From the NCBI GenBank assembly GCA_019635435.1, contig JAHBZM010000001.1, positions 4,340,001-4,404,000 of the forward strand: a DNA stretch of 64,000 nt. The letters run 5' to 3'. Origin of the DNA: Ramlibacter sp. (GTDB lineage: Bacteria > Pseudomonadota > Gammaproteobacteria > Burkholderiales > Burkholderiaceae_C). Of the stretch, positions 8,837-16,608 are shown piece by piece. Positions within the stretch are counted from its first letter, which is position 1, and each line of letters begins with the position of its first letter. Made by a program: the position numbers and the translations under genes. The notes below the pieces were generated by a model that worked only from the letters and a program-made list of their open reading frames with translations, had not been told where the DNA came from and made no database searches.

Positions 8837-10423
8837 TCACACGGCCCGGATCATGTCCACGGCCTTCTCGGCAATCATGATGGTCGGCGCGTTGGTGTTG
8901 CCGCCCACCAGGCGCGGCATGATGGACGCGTCCACCACGCGCAGGCCCTCGATGCCATGCACCTTGAGCTGTGCATCCACCACATCCATCGGGCCGCCCC
9001 CCATGCGGCACGAGCCCGCGGGGTGGTAGATGGTGTCGGCATGGTCGCGGATGAACAGCTCGATCTGCGCGTCGGTCTGGGCGCCAGCCGAGGCCGCAAG
9101 CTCCTGCCCGCGGTAGCCGGCCAGCGCCGGCTGCGAAAGGATGCCGCGCATGAGCTTGAAGCCGCGCACCAGCCGGTCCACGTCGTCGCGCTCGCCCAGA
9201 AAATTCGGGTCCACCAGGGGCGCCTGCTGCGGGTCGGCGCTGGCCAGCTTGACGCTGCCGCGGCTTTTCGGGCGCAGCAGGCACACATGGCAGGAATAGC
9301 CATGGCCAAACACCGTCTTGCGCCCATGGTCCACCAGCTTGCCAATGACAAAGTGCAGTTGCAGGTCCGGGATCGCCTCTTGTGGCTGGCTGCGGATGAA
9401 GCCACCCGCCTCGGCAAAGTTGGTGGTGAGCATGCCGGTGCGGAAGTTGCGCCACTCGAAAATGCCCCTGACGGCCCGCACCAGGCCGGCGAACGACAGG
9501 CCGAACAGGTCCTTGAGGTGTGGCGCGTTCACCACCTGCACCACGTCCACATGGTCATGCAGGTGGGCGCCCACGCCGGGCAGGTCATGCAGCACGGCAA
9601 TGCCGTGTTCCTTGAGGTGGGCTGCCGGCCCGATGCCCGAGAGCATGAGCAGCTGCGGCGACATCAGCGCGCCGGCGCTCAGCAGCACCTCGCGGCTGGC
9701 CTGCAACTGCCGCAACTCACCGCCCTGGCGGTATTCGACCCCCACCGCGCGCCGGCCTTCGAGCAGGATGCGCGTGACATGCGCCCCCGTGACGACCTGC
9801 AGGTTGGGCCGGCCCAGGTGCGGCGTGAGGTAGGCCTTGGCCGCGCTGAAGCGCTCGCCATTCCTGTGGGTCACCTGGTACATGCCCACGCCCTCCTGCA
9901 CGGGCCCGTTGAAGTCGGGGTTCACCGGGTAGCCGGCCTGCTGGCCTGCCTCCACGAAGACCGGGCCGAAACGGTTGGGCGTGGTCAGGTCCTTGACGTT
10001 GAGCGGGCCGCCCGTGCCGTGCAGCGCGTCGGCGCCGCGCTCGTTGTTCTCGGCGCGCTTGAAACAGGGCAGCACGTCTGCCCAGCCCCAACCCGCATTG
10101 CCCTCGGCAGCCCACTCGTCGTAGTCGCTGGGGTGGCCCCGGGCGTAGATCATGGCGTTGATGGAGCTGGAGCCGCCCAGCACCTTGCCCCGGGGCTGGT
10201 AGCCGCGGCGCCCGTGCAGACCGGCCTGCGGCACGGTCTCCAGCGCCCAGTTGGCCTGGCCGTTCTTGGCCAGCAAGGCCAGCCCCGCCGGGCACTGGAT
10301 GAGCACGTTGGTGTCGGGCGGCCCGGCCTCGATCAGCGTGACCCGGACCGAGGGATCCTCGCTGAGCCGGCCGGCGAGCACGCAGCCTGCCGATCCGCCC
10401 CCGATGACGATGTAGTCAACCAT
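8837..10423 (-). CDS. GMC family oxidoreductase (choline/alcohol dehydrogenase-like)
   Basis: The 528-residue flavoprotein begins MVDYIVIGGGSAGCVLAGRL, the FAD dinucleotide-binding motif. It contains the GMC signatures KVLGGSSSINAMIYARGHP and, later, LLSAGALMSPQLLMLSGIGP. The C-terminal catalytic His region is YHPAGSCRMG followed by VGGNTNAPTIMIAEKA. GMC enzymes oxidise primary alcohols with FAD; BetA-like and AlkJ-like members have the same length, and the substrate cannot be read here. ATG 10423 is used because AGGAGA lies about 8 nt upstream. It is divergent from the FimV-like gene. Confidence 0.88.
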   Translation of the reverse strand: MVDYIVIGGGSAGCVLAGRLSEDPSVRVTLIEAGPPDTNVLIQCPAGLALLAKNGQANWALETVPQAGLHGRRGYQPRGKVLGGSSSINAMIYARGHPSDYDEWAAEGNAGWGWADVLPCFKRAENNERGADALHGTGGPLNVKDLTTPNRFGPVFVEAGQQAGYPVNPDFNGPVQEGVGMYQVTHRNGERFSAAKAYLTPHLGRPNLQVVTGAHVTRILLEGRRAVGVEYRQGGELRQLQASREVLLSAGALMSPQLLMLSGIGPAAHLKEHGIAVLHDLPGVGAHLHDHVDVVQVVNAPHLKDLFGLSFAGLVRAVRGIFEWRNFRTGMLTTNFAEAGGFIRSQPQEAIPDLQLHFVIGKLVDHGRKTVFGHGYSCHVCLLRPKSRGSVKLASADPQQAPLVDPNFLGERDDVDRLVRGFKLMRGILSQPALAGYRGQELAASAGAQTDAQIELFIRDHADTIYHPAGSCRMGGGPMDVVDAQLKVHGIEGLRVVDASIMPRLVGGNTNAPTIMIAEKAVDMIRAV

Positions 10424-10576
10424 TGTTTTGTCTCCTGCACGCATACCTTACCATTACACTCTGTGACATTTGGAAGCAATTGGGTGGTGGTGCGTATGCA
10501 AACAGTTTCGATGAGGCGGGCGCATTCGGCAACAGGGCAGTTCCCCGCGCTCTCCAGGGGCGAAAAGGAGTAAGGC

Positions 10577-11575
10577 ATGCCGACCGGCAGTCCACCCCCT
10601 GACCAGATGCCGGTGCCCGAGGCTGCGCAGCTGCGCCTGAGCACCGAGCTGACCCGGGTACCCACGCCGCACCCACCCCCCGCTCCCGCCCCCGCCCCGG
10701 CGCCGGCGCCCGCCCCACAAGCACCCGCGCTGCCCCAGCCCGAAGCTGCCCCCGCCGCCATCACGGCGGCGCAAGGCGCGCTGGCCGGCCAGGTGGCTGC
10801 GATCCGCCGCGTGGCGGCACAGTCGGGCCTGGTGCCCCTGACCGTGAGCCTGGGTGGCATTGCCGTGATCGCGAGCATCGGCTGGATGATCGAGCGGCGG
10901 CGCAACAAGCGCGAGCAGGACTCCGTCCTGTGGGCTGACCTGCAGCCTGCCGCCTCGTCGATCGTGACCAAGGCACGCAGCCTCGATTCCATCCTGCCCG
11001 ACAGCCCCAACCCCGCCGAGTCCGCCCGCGCCATCTATGTGACCGCCATTGGCGAGACCAACTCGCGGCGGGAAGCCACGCTGATCGACCTGCACCAGCT
11101 GCAGCAGAAGCTGCAGCGGCGCAGCAAGCGAGGCGACCATGTGGCGGCCCTGCTGCTGCTGCAGCAGCACCTGGTGGATTTCCGCTACTCCAGCCCCTGG
11201 GTGTTCCTGGAACTGCGCGAGCTGTACCGGCAGATGGGCCGCGAGAAGGAGTGGGAGATCGCGCGCGAGGCCTTCCGCGACCGCTTTGGGCAGAACGCCC
11301 CGCTGTGGAACGCGCCTTCGACCGCGCAGGTGGGGCTGGACACAGACCCCGACCTCTCTGGCCAGCTGGTGCCGCTGTGGCCCTACCGCAAGGCCCGCAT
11401 GTGGATCCTGCGCTGGATGCTGGGTGAGCCCGAGATGCGCGCGCGCTGCATGGGCCCGCCGCTGCTGCCGCTGGGCGTGTACCGCGACCTCATGATGCTG
11501 GACGAGCTGCTGGACGAAGTCATGACCACGCCGCCGCAACCCGCCGAAGCCACGCCCACCGCCGTGGTGGCCTGA
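10577..11575 (+). CDS. FimV-like membrane protein, paralogue 1
   Basis: The 332-residue protein has a Pro/Ala-rich N-terminus (residues about 30-60, PAPAPAP tract), one membrane segment (LVPLTVSLGGIAVIASIGW, about 85-105) followed by a basic ERRRNKRE stop-transfer, then a soluble C-terminal domain. That domain resembles the TPR-like C-terminus of FimV proteins: ALLLLQQHLVDFRYSSPW, FLELRELYRQMGREKEWEI and FRDRFGQNAPLW. FimV proteins organise cell poles and type IV pili in related bacteria; the role here is inferred only. A second copy follows at 11934, with the C-terminal half most alike. ATG 10577 follows an AAAAGGAG sequence. Confidence 0.7.
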   Translation: MPTGSPPPDQMPVPEAAQLRLSTELTRVPTPHPPPAPAPAPAPAPAPQAPALPQPEAAPAAITAAQGALAGQVAAIRRVAAQSGLVPLTVSLGGIAVIASIGWMIERRRNKREQDSVLWADLQPAASSIVTKARSLDSILPDSPNPAESARAIYVTAIGETNSRREATLIDLHQLQQKLQRRSKRGDHVAALLLLQQHLVDFRYSSPWVFLELRELYRQMGREKEWEIAREAFRDRFGQNAPLWNAPSTAQVGLDTDPDLSGQLVPLWPYRKARMWILRWMLGEPEMRARCMGPPLLPLGVYRDLMMLDELLDEVMTTPPQPAEATPTAVVA

Positions 11576-11933
11576 GGCTCGCGCGTCAGGGTTCGCACCC
11601 TCGCTGTCACATAGGTGACTGGCGGCGCGGCGCGCAGCCTGCCCGCCCCCGATCCCTGCAGGTGGGGCCGCCCCAGATTGGGCCGATCCAGGAGGCGATG
11701 AAGCCAGGCATTTACAGCCCTCTCAATTTTTCCTAATATCACAATTGGTGACAAGAAATACAAATTGGGAGAGAGAAATGAGGAATAGTTGCACTATTTA
11801 CCTTTTTCTATCTGACGGGAGTCTGGCCTGTCTCCGCGCTGTGATGAATGTCACAAGCACAAGGGGAATGGGGCACTTCTCGCCGTCGGCGAGATTTGCT
11901 AGGGCTCGCTGCAAACCGGGCGGGGTCTGAACC
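11576..11933. other. 358-bp intergenic region between the FimV-like paralogues
   Basis: No convincing gene is seen. The stretch turns AT-rich after 11720, unlike its surroundings. It contains the perfect inverted repeat GTCAC-ATAG-GTGAC (11606-11619), a related TCAC-AATTG-GTGA (11739-11751) and a CRP-like site at 11840. A possible 51-codon frame starts at ATG 11778 after a GGGAGAGAGAA sequence, but it has no recognisable features. The region most likely holds the promoter of the second paralogue. Confidence 0.5.
11840..11855. promoter_or_regulatory. CRP-type binding site
   Basis: TGTGA-TGAATG-TCACA matches the classic CRP/Vfr half-sites TGTGA-N6-TCACA at all ten defined positions. It lies 79 bp upstream of the start of the second FimV-like gene, a sensible place for a cAMP-dependent regulator. 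No experimental support; the match alone is seen. Confidence 0.55.
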
Positions 11934-13025
11934 ATGGCAGACGGAATGGTGACCGTGATTCAGTCGCCAAACCCTGATGCCAGTGGTTTGCGCCTTGCCA
12001 CAACGCTCGCCCACGTGCCGCCGCCGAGAGATCCGGCGACACAGCCAGCCAACGACATCACCCCGGGGAAGGCAGCCCTTGAAGACGCTGCCCCTTCGAA
12101 TCAGGCTGTCTTGCCCGGAACGCCCGCCGCCGGACGGATCGACCCCGCGCCACCTTATGCGGATCCAGGTCCGCCAGTGGCCGCGGAGCAGGAAGGCCTC
12201 ATGGCGGCAAGGATGTCGGCCATCCAGAAAGCGGCGCTGAACTCCGGCCTGCTGCCGGCGACGCTCAGCATCGGGGGCATCGCACTGATCACCAGCCTGG
12301 GTTGGGTGCTGGAGCGTCGGCGCCACCGGCGCGATCGGGAATCGCCCCGCTGGGCCAACATCTGGCCTGACGTCCGGCCCGCTTCTGCCGCCCGGCCCGT
12401 TTCCCGGTCAAGCCGGAATCTCGGCGACATCCTTACCGAGGGCCGGAGCCCGGCCGAGGCGGCACGCGCGATTTTTGTGACCCCCATCGGTGAGACCACC
12501 TCGCGTCGCGAGGCCACCATGATCGATCTTCATGAACTGGACCAGAAGTTGCGCCGGCGCTGCAAGGGGGGCGATCCCATGGCCGCGCTTTTGCTGCTGC
12601 AGCAGCACATCGTTGACTTCCGATACACGAGTCCCTGGGTTTTCCTGGAACTGCTGTATCTGTACAAGCGACTGGGCCTGCAGGAAGAATGGGAGTCTGC
12701 CCGCGTGGTTTTCCGCGACCGGTTCGGGCAGAACGCCCCGACATGGTCGGCGCCCACCACCGCTCATGTCGGGCTGGAGACCGACCCGCAACTGGCGAGC
12801 CAGTTGACCTCGCTATGGCCGACCTGGCCGGCGCGGATGCTGATCCTGCGCTGGATGCTGGGCGAGCCCGACATGCGTGCCCGGTCCATGGGGCCACCCC
12901 TGCTCCCACTGGGCATTTACCGTGACTTCATCCTGGCCGACGATGTGCTCGACGAGGTCATGGCCATGGCGGCGCGCGCGAGCCAAACCAAGGCCACGGT
13001 GCACCTCCAGACCACGGCGGCCTGA
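11934..13025 (+). CDS. FimV-like membrane protein, paralogue 2
   Basis: The 363-residue product is a diverged copy of the preceding gene's. Its N-terminus is unrelated in sequence, but the membrane segment (LLPATLSIGGIALITSLGW, about 122-140) and ERRRHRRD tail align. The C-terminal domain is closely alike (IGETTSRREATMIDLHEL; LLLLQQHIVDFRYTSPWVF; MRARSMGPPLLPLGIYRDF). The conserved AEAARAIFVTPIGET block in both is unlike FimV proteins I know and may be specific to this subfamily. The gap in front contains a CRP-like palindrome, so expression may differ between the copies. Function is unknown; a polar or pilus-related role is inferred. Confidence 0.7.
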   Translation: MADGMVTVIQSPNPDASGLRLATTLAHVPPPRDPATQPANDITPGKAALEDAAPSNQAVLPGTPAAGRIDPAPPYADPGPPVAAEQEGLMAARMSAIQKAALNSGLLPATLSIGGIALITSLGWVLERRRHRRDRESPRWANIWPDVRPASAARPVSRSSRNLGDILTEGRSPAEAARAIFVTPIGETTSRREATMIDLHELDQKLRRRCKGGDPMAALLLLQQHIVDFRYTSPWVFLELLYLYKRLGLQEEWESARVVFRDRFGQNAPTWSAPTTAHVGLETDPQLASQLTSLWPTWPARMLILRWMLGEPDMRARSMGPPLLPLGIYRDFILADDVLDEVMAMAARASQTKATVHLQTTAA

Positions 13026-13099
13026 GTGTCTCCGAGGTAGCGGACATTCGCGGCGGCGCGCTTTAGCATCAGCCCGGTCTGACGTTACCGGAGCACCCC

Positions 13100-13906
13100 A
13101 TGTCCACCGACACCCCGCCCGAAGGCACCATCACCACCGAACAGCGCGGCGCGCTGCTGCTGATCGGCATCAACCGCCCGGCCAAGCTCAACGGCTTCAC
13201 ACCGCGCATGTTCCGCGAGCTGGGCGAGGCCTACACCCGGCTGGACGATGACCCAGACCTGCGTGTCGGTGTGCTGCATGCGTTTGGCCCGCACTTCACG
13301 GCGGGGCTGGACCTGCCCTCGATCGCGCCGCTGATGCAGCGCGGCGAAAAAGCCATTCCGTTGGGGCTGGTGGAGCCCACCGACCTGGGCACACCGGGTT
13401 ACCGGCGGCGCACCAAACCCATGGTGGTGGCCGTGCAGGGCATCACCTACACCCTGGGCATCGAGCTGATGCTGGCAGCCGACGTGGTGGTGGCCGCCGA
13501 CAACTGCCGCTTCTCGCAGCTGGAGGTCAAGCGCGGCATCATGGCCACGGGCGGTGCCACGCTGCGCATGGCCGAGCGCGCGGGCCTGGGCAACGCGATG
13601 CTGCACCTGTTGACCGGCGACGAGTTTGGCAGCGCCGAGGCGCTGCGCCTGAACTTTGTGCAGAAGGTGGTGCCCGCGGGCCAGGAGCTGGAGACCGCGC
13701 TGCAGATCGCGCAAGCCATTGCCGCGCAGGCGCCGCTGGCCGTGGTGGCCACGCGCCTGAATGCGCTCAAGGCCGTGGAGCATGGGCCCGTGGTGGCGAT
13801 GCACGAGTTCATCGACGTGCAAAAACGCCTGTCCAACAGCGAGGACGCGGCCGAGGGGGTCCGCTCGTTCGTGGAGAAACGGGCAGCGCGGTTCACGGGG
13901 CGTTAG
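13100..13906 (+). CDS. Enoyl-CoA hydratase/isomerase family protein
   Basis: The 268-residue crotonase-fold protein has LLLIGINRPAKLNGFTPRMF near the start and the first oxyanion-hole region HFTAGLDLPSI. The second is VAVQGITYTLGIELMLAADV, where the usual G-x-C/A-x-G-G is altered to GITYTLG. The catalytic Glu pair of true hydratases is not obvious, so isomerase or hydrolase activity on a CoA ester is equally possible. It stands alone between the FimV-like genes and a repeat-bearing intergenic region. Confidence 0.82.
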   Translation: MSTDTPPEGTITTEQRGALLLIGINRPAKLNGFTPRMFRELGEAYTRLDDDPDLRVGVLHAFGPHFTAGLDLPSIAPLMQRGEKAIPLGLVEPTDLGTPGYRRRTKPMVVAVQGITYTLGIELMLAADVVVAADNCRFSQLEVKRGIMATGGATLRMAERAGLGNAMLHLLTGDEFGSAEALRLNFVQKVVPAGQELETALQIAQAIAAQAPLAVVATRLNALKAVEHGPVVAMHEFIDVQKRLSNSEDAAEGVRSFVEKRAARFTGR

Positions 13907-13961
13907 AGCGCCTTTCGGGCCATGGGCGTGCCATCCTGTTCGGTACGCCTGCGCTTCTTCG

Positions 13962-14065
13962 GGCTCAGGCGAACAGGGCACTCTGCTCCGCTCGTGTCCC
14001 CCGGATGGGCTGCGCCCATCCTCCTCCTTTACCTCGCTGCGCAGAGCGTCCTGCCCGCCTGAGCC
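13962..14065 (+). repeat. Structured repeat element 1
   Basis: Outer stem: 13962-13986 pairs with 14041-14065 (21 of 25 Watson-Crick pairs). Between them lies a 54-nt core starting TCCGCTCGTGTCC and ending ACCTCGCTGC, with an inner hairpin GGATGGGC-TGC-GCCCATCC (14003-14021). The core is shared with element 2 in reverse orientation, while both stems differ in sequence. No protein-coding explanation is seen. Confidence 0.65.
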
Positions 14066-14119
14066 TGCCAACCATTTGGCGCGCCAGGTTTTGACGTAAC
14101 CCCTGCTACAGCGTAGCGG

Positions 14120-14221
14120 CTTGGCGGCAGCGGGTGCCTGCCGCAGCGAGGTTAAGGGGGAGACAACGGCGTAGCCGTTGGCGGAGGACACGAGCGGAGG
14201 CAGGCACCCGCTGCCGCCAAG
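14120..14221 (-). repeat. Structured repeat element 2 (reverse orientation)
   Basis: Outer stem: 14120-14142 and 14199-14221 are perfect inverted repeats of 23 bp. Read on the minus strand, the 56-nt core again begins TCCGCTCGTGTCC and ends ACCTCGCTGC, with an inner hairpin CAACGGC-GTA-GCCGTTG on the plus strand (14164-14180). Stem sequences differ from element 1 but pairing is kept. Confidence 0.7.
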
Positions 14222-14243
14222 CTGCGGGGCAAAATCAATTAAC

Positions 14244-14272
14244 TTGCACACAATTTAATTTGGCGCTACAAT
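14244..14272 (+). promoter_or_regulatory. ohrR promoter with overlapping AT-rich operator
   Basis: TTGCAC (14244-14249) and TACAAT (14267-14272) are separated by 17 bp, a near-consensus sigma-70 promoter. Only 7 nt separate the -10 box from the ATG, so transcription would begin at or next to the start codon. The spacer contains ACAATTTAATT, AT-rich and partly palindromic like known OhrR operators, so autoregulation is likely. Confidence 0.65.
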
Positions 14273-14279
14273 TCACCTC

Positions 14280-14729
14280 ATGGCAACGCAAAAGCTCACC
14301 CCCGACCAGGCCCTGCTGCTGGACAACCAGCTGTGCTTTGCGCTGTATTCGGCGTCGCTGGCCATGACCAAGCTGTACAAGCCGCTGCTCGAAGAGCTGG
14401 GCCTGACCTACCCGCAGTACCTGGCCATGCTCGTGCTCTGGGAGCGCGACGGGCTCATGGTGTCGGAGCTGGGCGAGCGGCTCTCGCTCGACTCGGGCAC
14501 GCTCACGCCGCTGCTCAAGCGGCTGGAGGCCTCGGGCCTGGTGGCGCGCATCCGCGACGTGCAGGACGAGCGCCGCGTGCACATCACCCTCACCGCCGCC
14601 GGCCGCAAGCTCAAAGGCCGCGCCGCCAAAATCCCGGGTTGCATCCTGAGCGCCAGCCAGTGCTCCATCCCTGAACTGATTTCACTCACCCAGCAGGTGC
14701 AAGCCCTGCGCCAGCGCCTCACGGCCTGA
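14280..14729 (+). CDS. ohrR: Organic hydroperoxide-sensing MarR-family repressor
   Basis: The 149-residue protein is an OhrR-type MarR regulator. It keeps the peroxide-sensing Cys19 (LDNQLCFALYSAS), the conserved YPQYLAMLVLWE, and the winged helix (SELGERLSLDSGTLTPLLKR; RIRDVQDERRVHITLT). Oxidation of the N-terminal Cys by organic peroxides releases DNA. The adjacent downstream ohr gene, 42 bp away, is its usual target, which supports the call. Further cysteines occur near the C-terminus (GCILSASQCSIPE), allowing a two-Cys mechanism. There is no RBS because the transcript is probably leaderless. Confidence 0.93.
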   Translation: MATQKLTPDQALLLDNQLCFALYSASLAMTKLYKPLLEELGLTYPQYLAMLVLWERDGLMVSELGERLSLDSGTLTPLLKRLEASGLVARIRDVQDERRVHITLTAAGRKLKGRAAKIPGCILSASQCSIPELISLTQQVQALRQRLTA

Positions 14730-14771
14730 TTTTTCTCCACCCCTTCCCACTCACCTCCAAAGGAAACCACC

Positions 14772-15188
14772 ATGACCAAGCTCGACAAAGTTCTCTACAC
14801 CGCCAAGGCCCACACCACCGGCGGCCGCGACGGCGCCTCCAGGACCGATGACGGTCGCCTGGACGTGACCCTGTCCTCGCCCGGCACCTCGGGCACCGGC
14901 ACCAACCCCGAGCAGCTGTTTGCCGCCGGCTACTCTGCCTGCTTCATCGGCGCCATGAAGGCCGTGGCCGGCAAGATGAAGGTCACGCTGCCGGCTGACC
15001 TGGCGATCGACGCTGAAGTTGACCTCGGCCCCATCCCCAACGCCTACGGCATCGCTGCCCGCCTGAACGTGAGCCTGCCCGGCATGGACAAGGCCGCCGC
15101 CCAGGCGCTGGTGGACGCCGCGCACCAGGTGTGCCCGTACTCCAACGCCACGCGCGGCAACATTGACGTGACGATCACCCTCGTCTGA
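14772..15188 (+). CDS. ohr: Organic hydroperoxide resistance peroxidase
   Basis: The 138-residue OsmC/Ohr-fold enzyme reduces organic hydroperoxides with a Cys pair: Cys57 (AAGYSACFIGAMK) and Cys121 (HQVCPYSNATRGN). The conserved start (VLYTAKAHTTGGRDG) and the ending NIDVTITLV match Ohr closely and the length is typical. AAAGGAAA precedes the ATG. The gene follows ohrR with no obvious terminator between, then ends in a strong hairpin, so the two are probably one transcription unit. Confidence 0.96.
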   Translation: MTKLDKVLYTAKAHTTGGRDGASRTDDGRLDVTLSSPGTSGTGTNPEQLFAAGYSACFIGAMKAVAGKMKVTLPADLAIDAEVDLGPIPNAYGIAARLNVSLPGMDKAAAQALVDAAHQVCPYSNATRGNIDVTITLV

Positions 15189-15213
15189 TCAGCCTTTACC
15201 AGCTGTCACGAAT

Positions 15214-15250
15214 GCGGCCCGCCGGTATTGAACCGGCGGGCCGCTTCGCT
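15214..15250 (+). terminator. Hairpin terminator after ohr
   Basis: A 13-bp perfect stem (15214-15226 with 15232-15244, loop ATTGA) of mostly G-C pairs follows the ohr stop by 25 nt and is followed by TTCGCTT. The stem is strong; the T-tract is weak. Confidence 0.65.
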
Positions 15251-15263
15251 TAACGTGGCGTTT

Positions 15264-16355
15264 ATGCCCACCACCACACTCCAGGTCCGCAAGGACAAAC
15301 TGACCGACACGCGCCTTGTCACCACCGACGACGCCCCACTGGCCCCCGGCCAGGTGCGCGTGCGCGTGGAGCACTTTGCGCTGACCTCCAACAACATCAC
15401 CTACGCCGCCTTTGGCGACGCCATGAGCTACTGGCACTTCTGGCCCACCGCCGAGGAAGGCTGGGGCATCGTGCCGGTCTGGGGCTTTGCCTCCGTCACG
15501 CAGAGCCTGCACCCCGGCGTGGCCGTGGGTGAGCGCCTGTGGGGCTACTGGCCCATGGCCGACCACGCCGTGCTGCAGCCCGAGCGCCTGAGCCCCGCTG
15601 GCTTCAGCGACGCGGCGCCGCACCGCGCCGCCCTGCACGCCGTCTACAACCAGTACCTGCGCACCACGGCCGACGCGTTCTATCAAGCGGACACCGAAGA
15701 CGCCCAGGCCCTGCTGCGGCCGCTGTTCATCACCTCGTGGCTGATTGACGACTTCTTTGCCGACAACGATTTCTTTGGCGCCAAAGTGCTGCTGCTGTCC
15801 AGCGCCTCCAGCAAGACGGCCTACGGCACGGCCTTCCAGCTCGCGCAGCGCGAGGGCATCGAGGTGATCGGCCTCACCTCGCCCGGCAACCAGGCCTTTT
15901 GCGAAAGCCTGGGCTGCTACAGCCGCGTGCTGACCTATGACCAGCTTGACCAGGTGCCCGCCGACGCGGCCTGCGCCTATGTGGACTTTGCCGGCAACGC
16001 CGACCTGCGCCGCCAGATCCACACCCGCTTCAGCCAGCTCAAATACAGCTGCTCGATTGGCGGCACCCATGTGGAGCAACTGGGTGGCGGCAAGGACCTG
16101 CCCGGCCCGCGCGCCACCCTGTTCTTTGCGCCGGCCCAGGTCAAGAAGCGCAATGCCGACTGGGGCGCGCCCGTGCTGGGCCAGCGCCTGGTGCAGGCCT
16201 GGCAGGCGTTCTCGGCCAAGGCCGGCAACGCCGACGCGCCCTGGCTCACCGTGCAGCACCACCGCGGCGCGCCGGCCGTGCAGGCCGCCTATGCGCAGGT
16301 GCTGGGCGGGCGCGGCGACCCGCGCGTGGGCCACATGCTGTCGCTGGCGGCCTGA
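15264..16355 (+). CDS. DUF2855 family protein
   Basis: The 363-residue protein matches the uncharacterised DUF2855 family. Its N-terminal part is reminiscent of a quinone-oxidoreductase/medium-chain dehydrogenase GroES-like fold (APLAPGQVRVRVEHFALTSN; ITYAAFGDAMSYWHF). A later segment looks like a nucleotide-binding unit (AKVLLLSSASSKTAYGTAF; EVIGLTSPGN). Its reaction is unknown. ATG 15264 (MPTTTLQV) is preferred over the upstream in-frame ATG 15228, which lies in the ohr terminator hairpin. Confidence 0.75.
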   Translation: MPTTTLQVRKDKLTDTRLVTTDDAPLAPGQVRVRVEHFALTSNNITYAAFGDAMSYWHFWPTAEEGWGIVPVWGFASVTQSLHPGVAVGERLWGYWPMADHAVLQPERLSPAGFSDAAPHRAALHAVYNQYLRTTADAFYQADTEDAQALLRPLFITSWLIDDFFADNDFFGAKVLLLSSASSKTAYGTAFQLAQREGIEVIGLTSPGNQAFCESLGCYSRVLTYDQLDQVPADAACAYVDFAGNADLRRQIHTRFSQLKYSCSIGGTHVEQLGGGKDLPGPRATLFFAPAQVKKRNADWGAPVLGQRLVQAWQAFSAKAGNADAPWLTVQHHRGAPAVQAAYAQVLGGRGDPRVGHMLSLAA

Positions 16356-16493
16356 CAGCCGCCCGGGGGCCTGCGGTACCATAGGCCGGTGAACACGACT
16401 CGCGCCACCCCCGCCCTGCACGCCGCCGCGCCTTCGCGCGCCGGCGCACAGGCGGCCGGGCTGCCTTGTCCTGGTCAGGCCGCACCCTGCTGA

Positions 16494-16545
16494 GCCCGAC
16501 GACCCACCACCCCCTCCTTCTTTTTGCGCTCTCTGGTCGTCGGGC
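16494..16545 (+). other. Long-loop hairpin in the rnk leader
   Basis: GCCCGACGACC (16494-16504) pairs perfectly with GGTCGTCGGGC (16535-16545) around a 30-nt pyrimidine-rich loop containing CTTCTTTTT. It lies 64 nt before rnk. A 34-codon frame starting at GTG 16389 ends in TGA at 16491-16493, directly before the stem. An attenuator-like leader is possible; only the geometry is seen. Confidence 0.4.
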
Positions 16546-16608
16546 CCCTCGCCTGGCGCCAACGCCCGTGCTCGCCGCAGCCGGGCCCTTGCATGACTGG
16601 ACCGCAAC

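Noticed and set aside
10670..10740. GC-rich microsatellite-like tract
   Set aside because: It encodes the Pro/Ala linker of the FimV-like protein and needs no other explanation.
11778..11930. 51-codon frame between the FimV-like genes
   Set aside because: Has a purine-rich upstream sequence but odd composition, and it overlaps the CRP-like site and probable promoter.
13761..14099. 112-codon plus-strand frame running into the structured repeat
   Set aside because: Out of frame with the crotonase, Arg/Trp/Ser-rich, and crosses the conserved repeat core.
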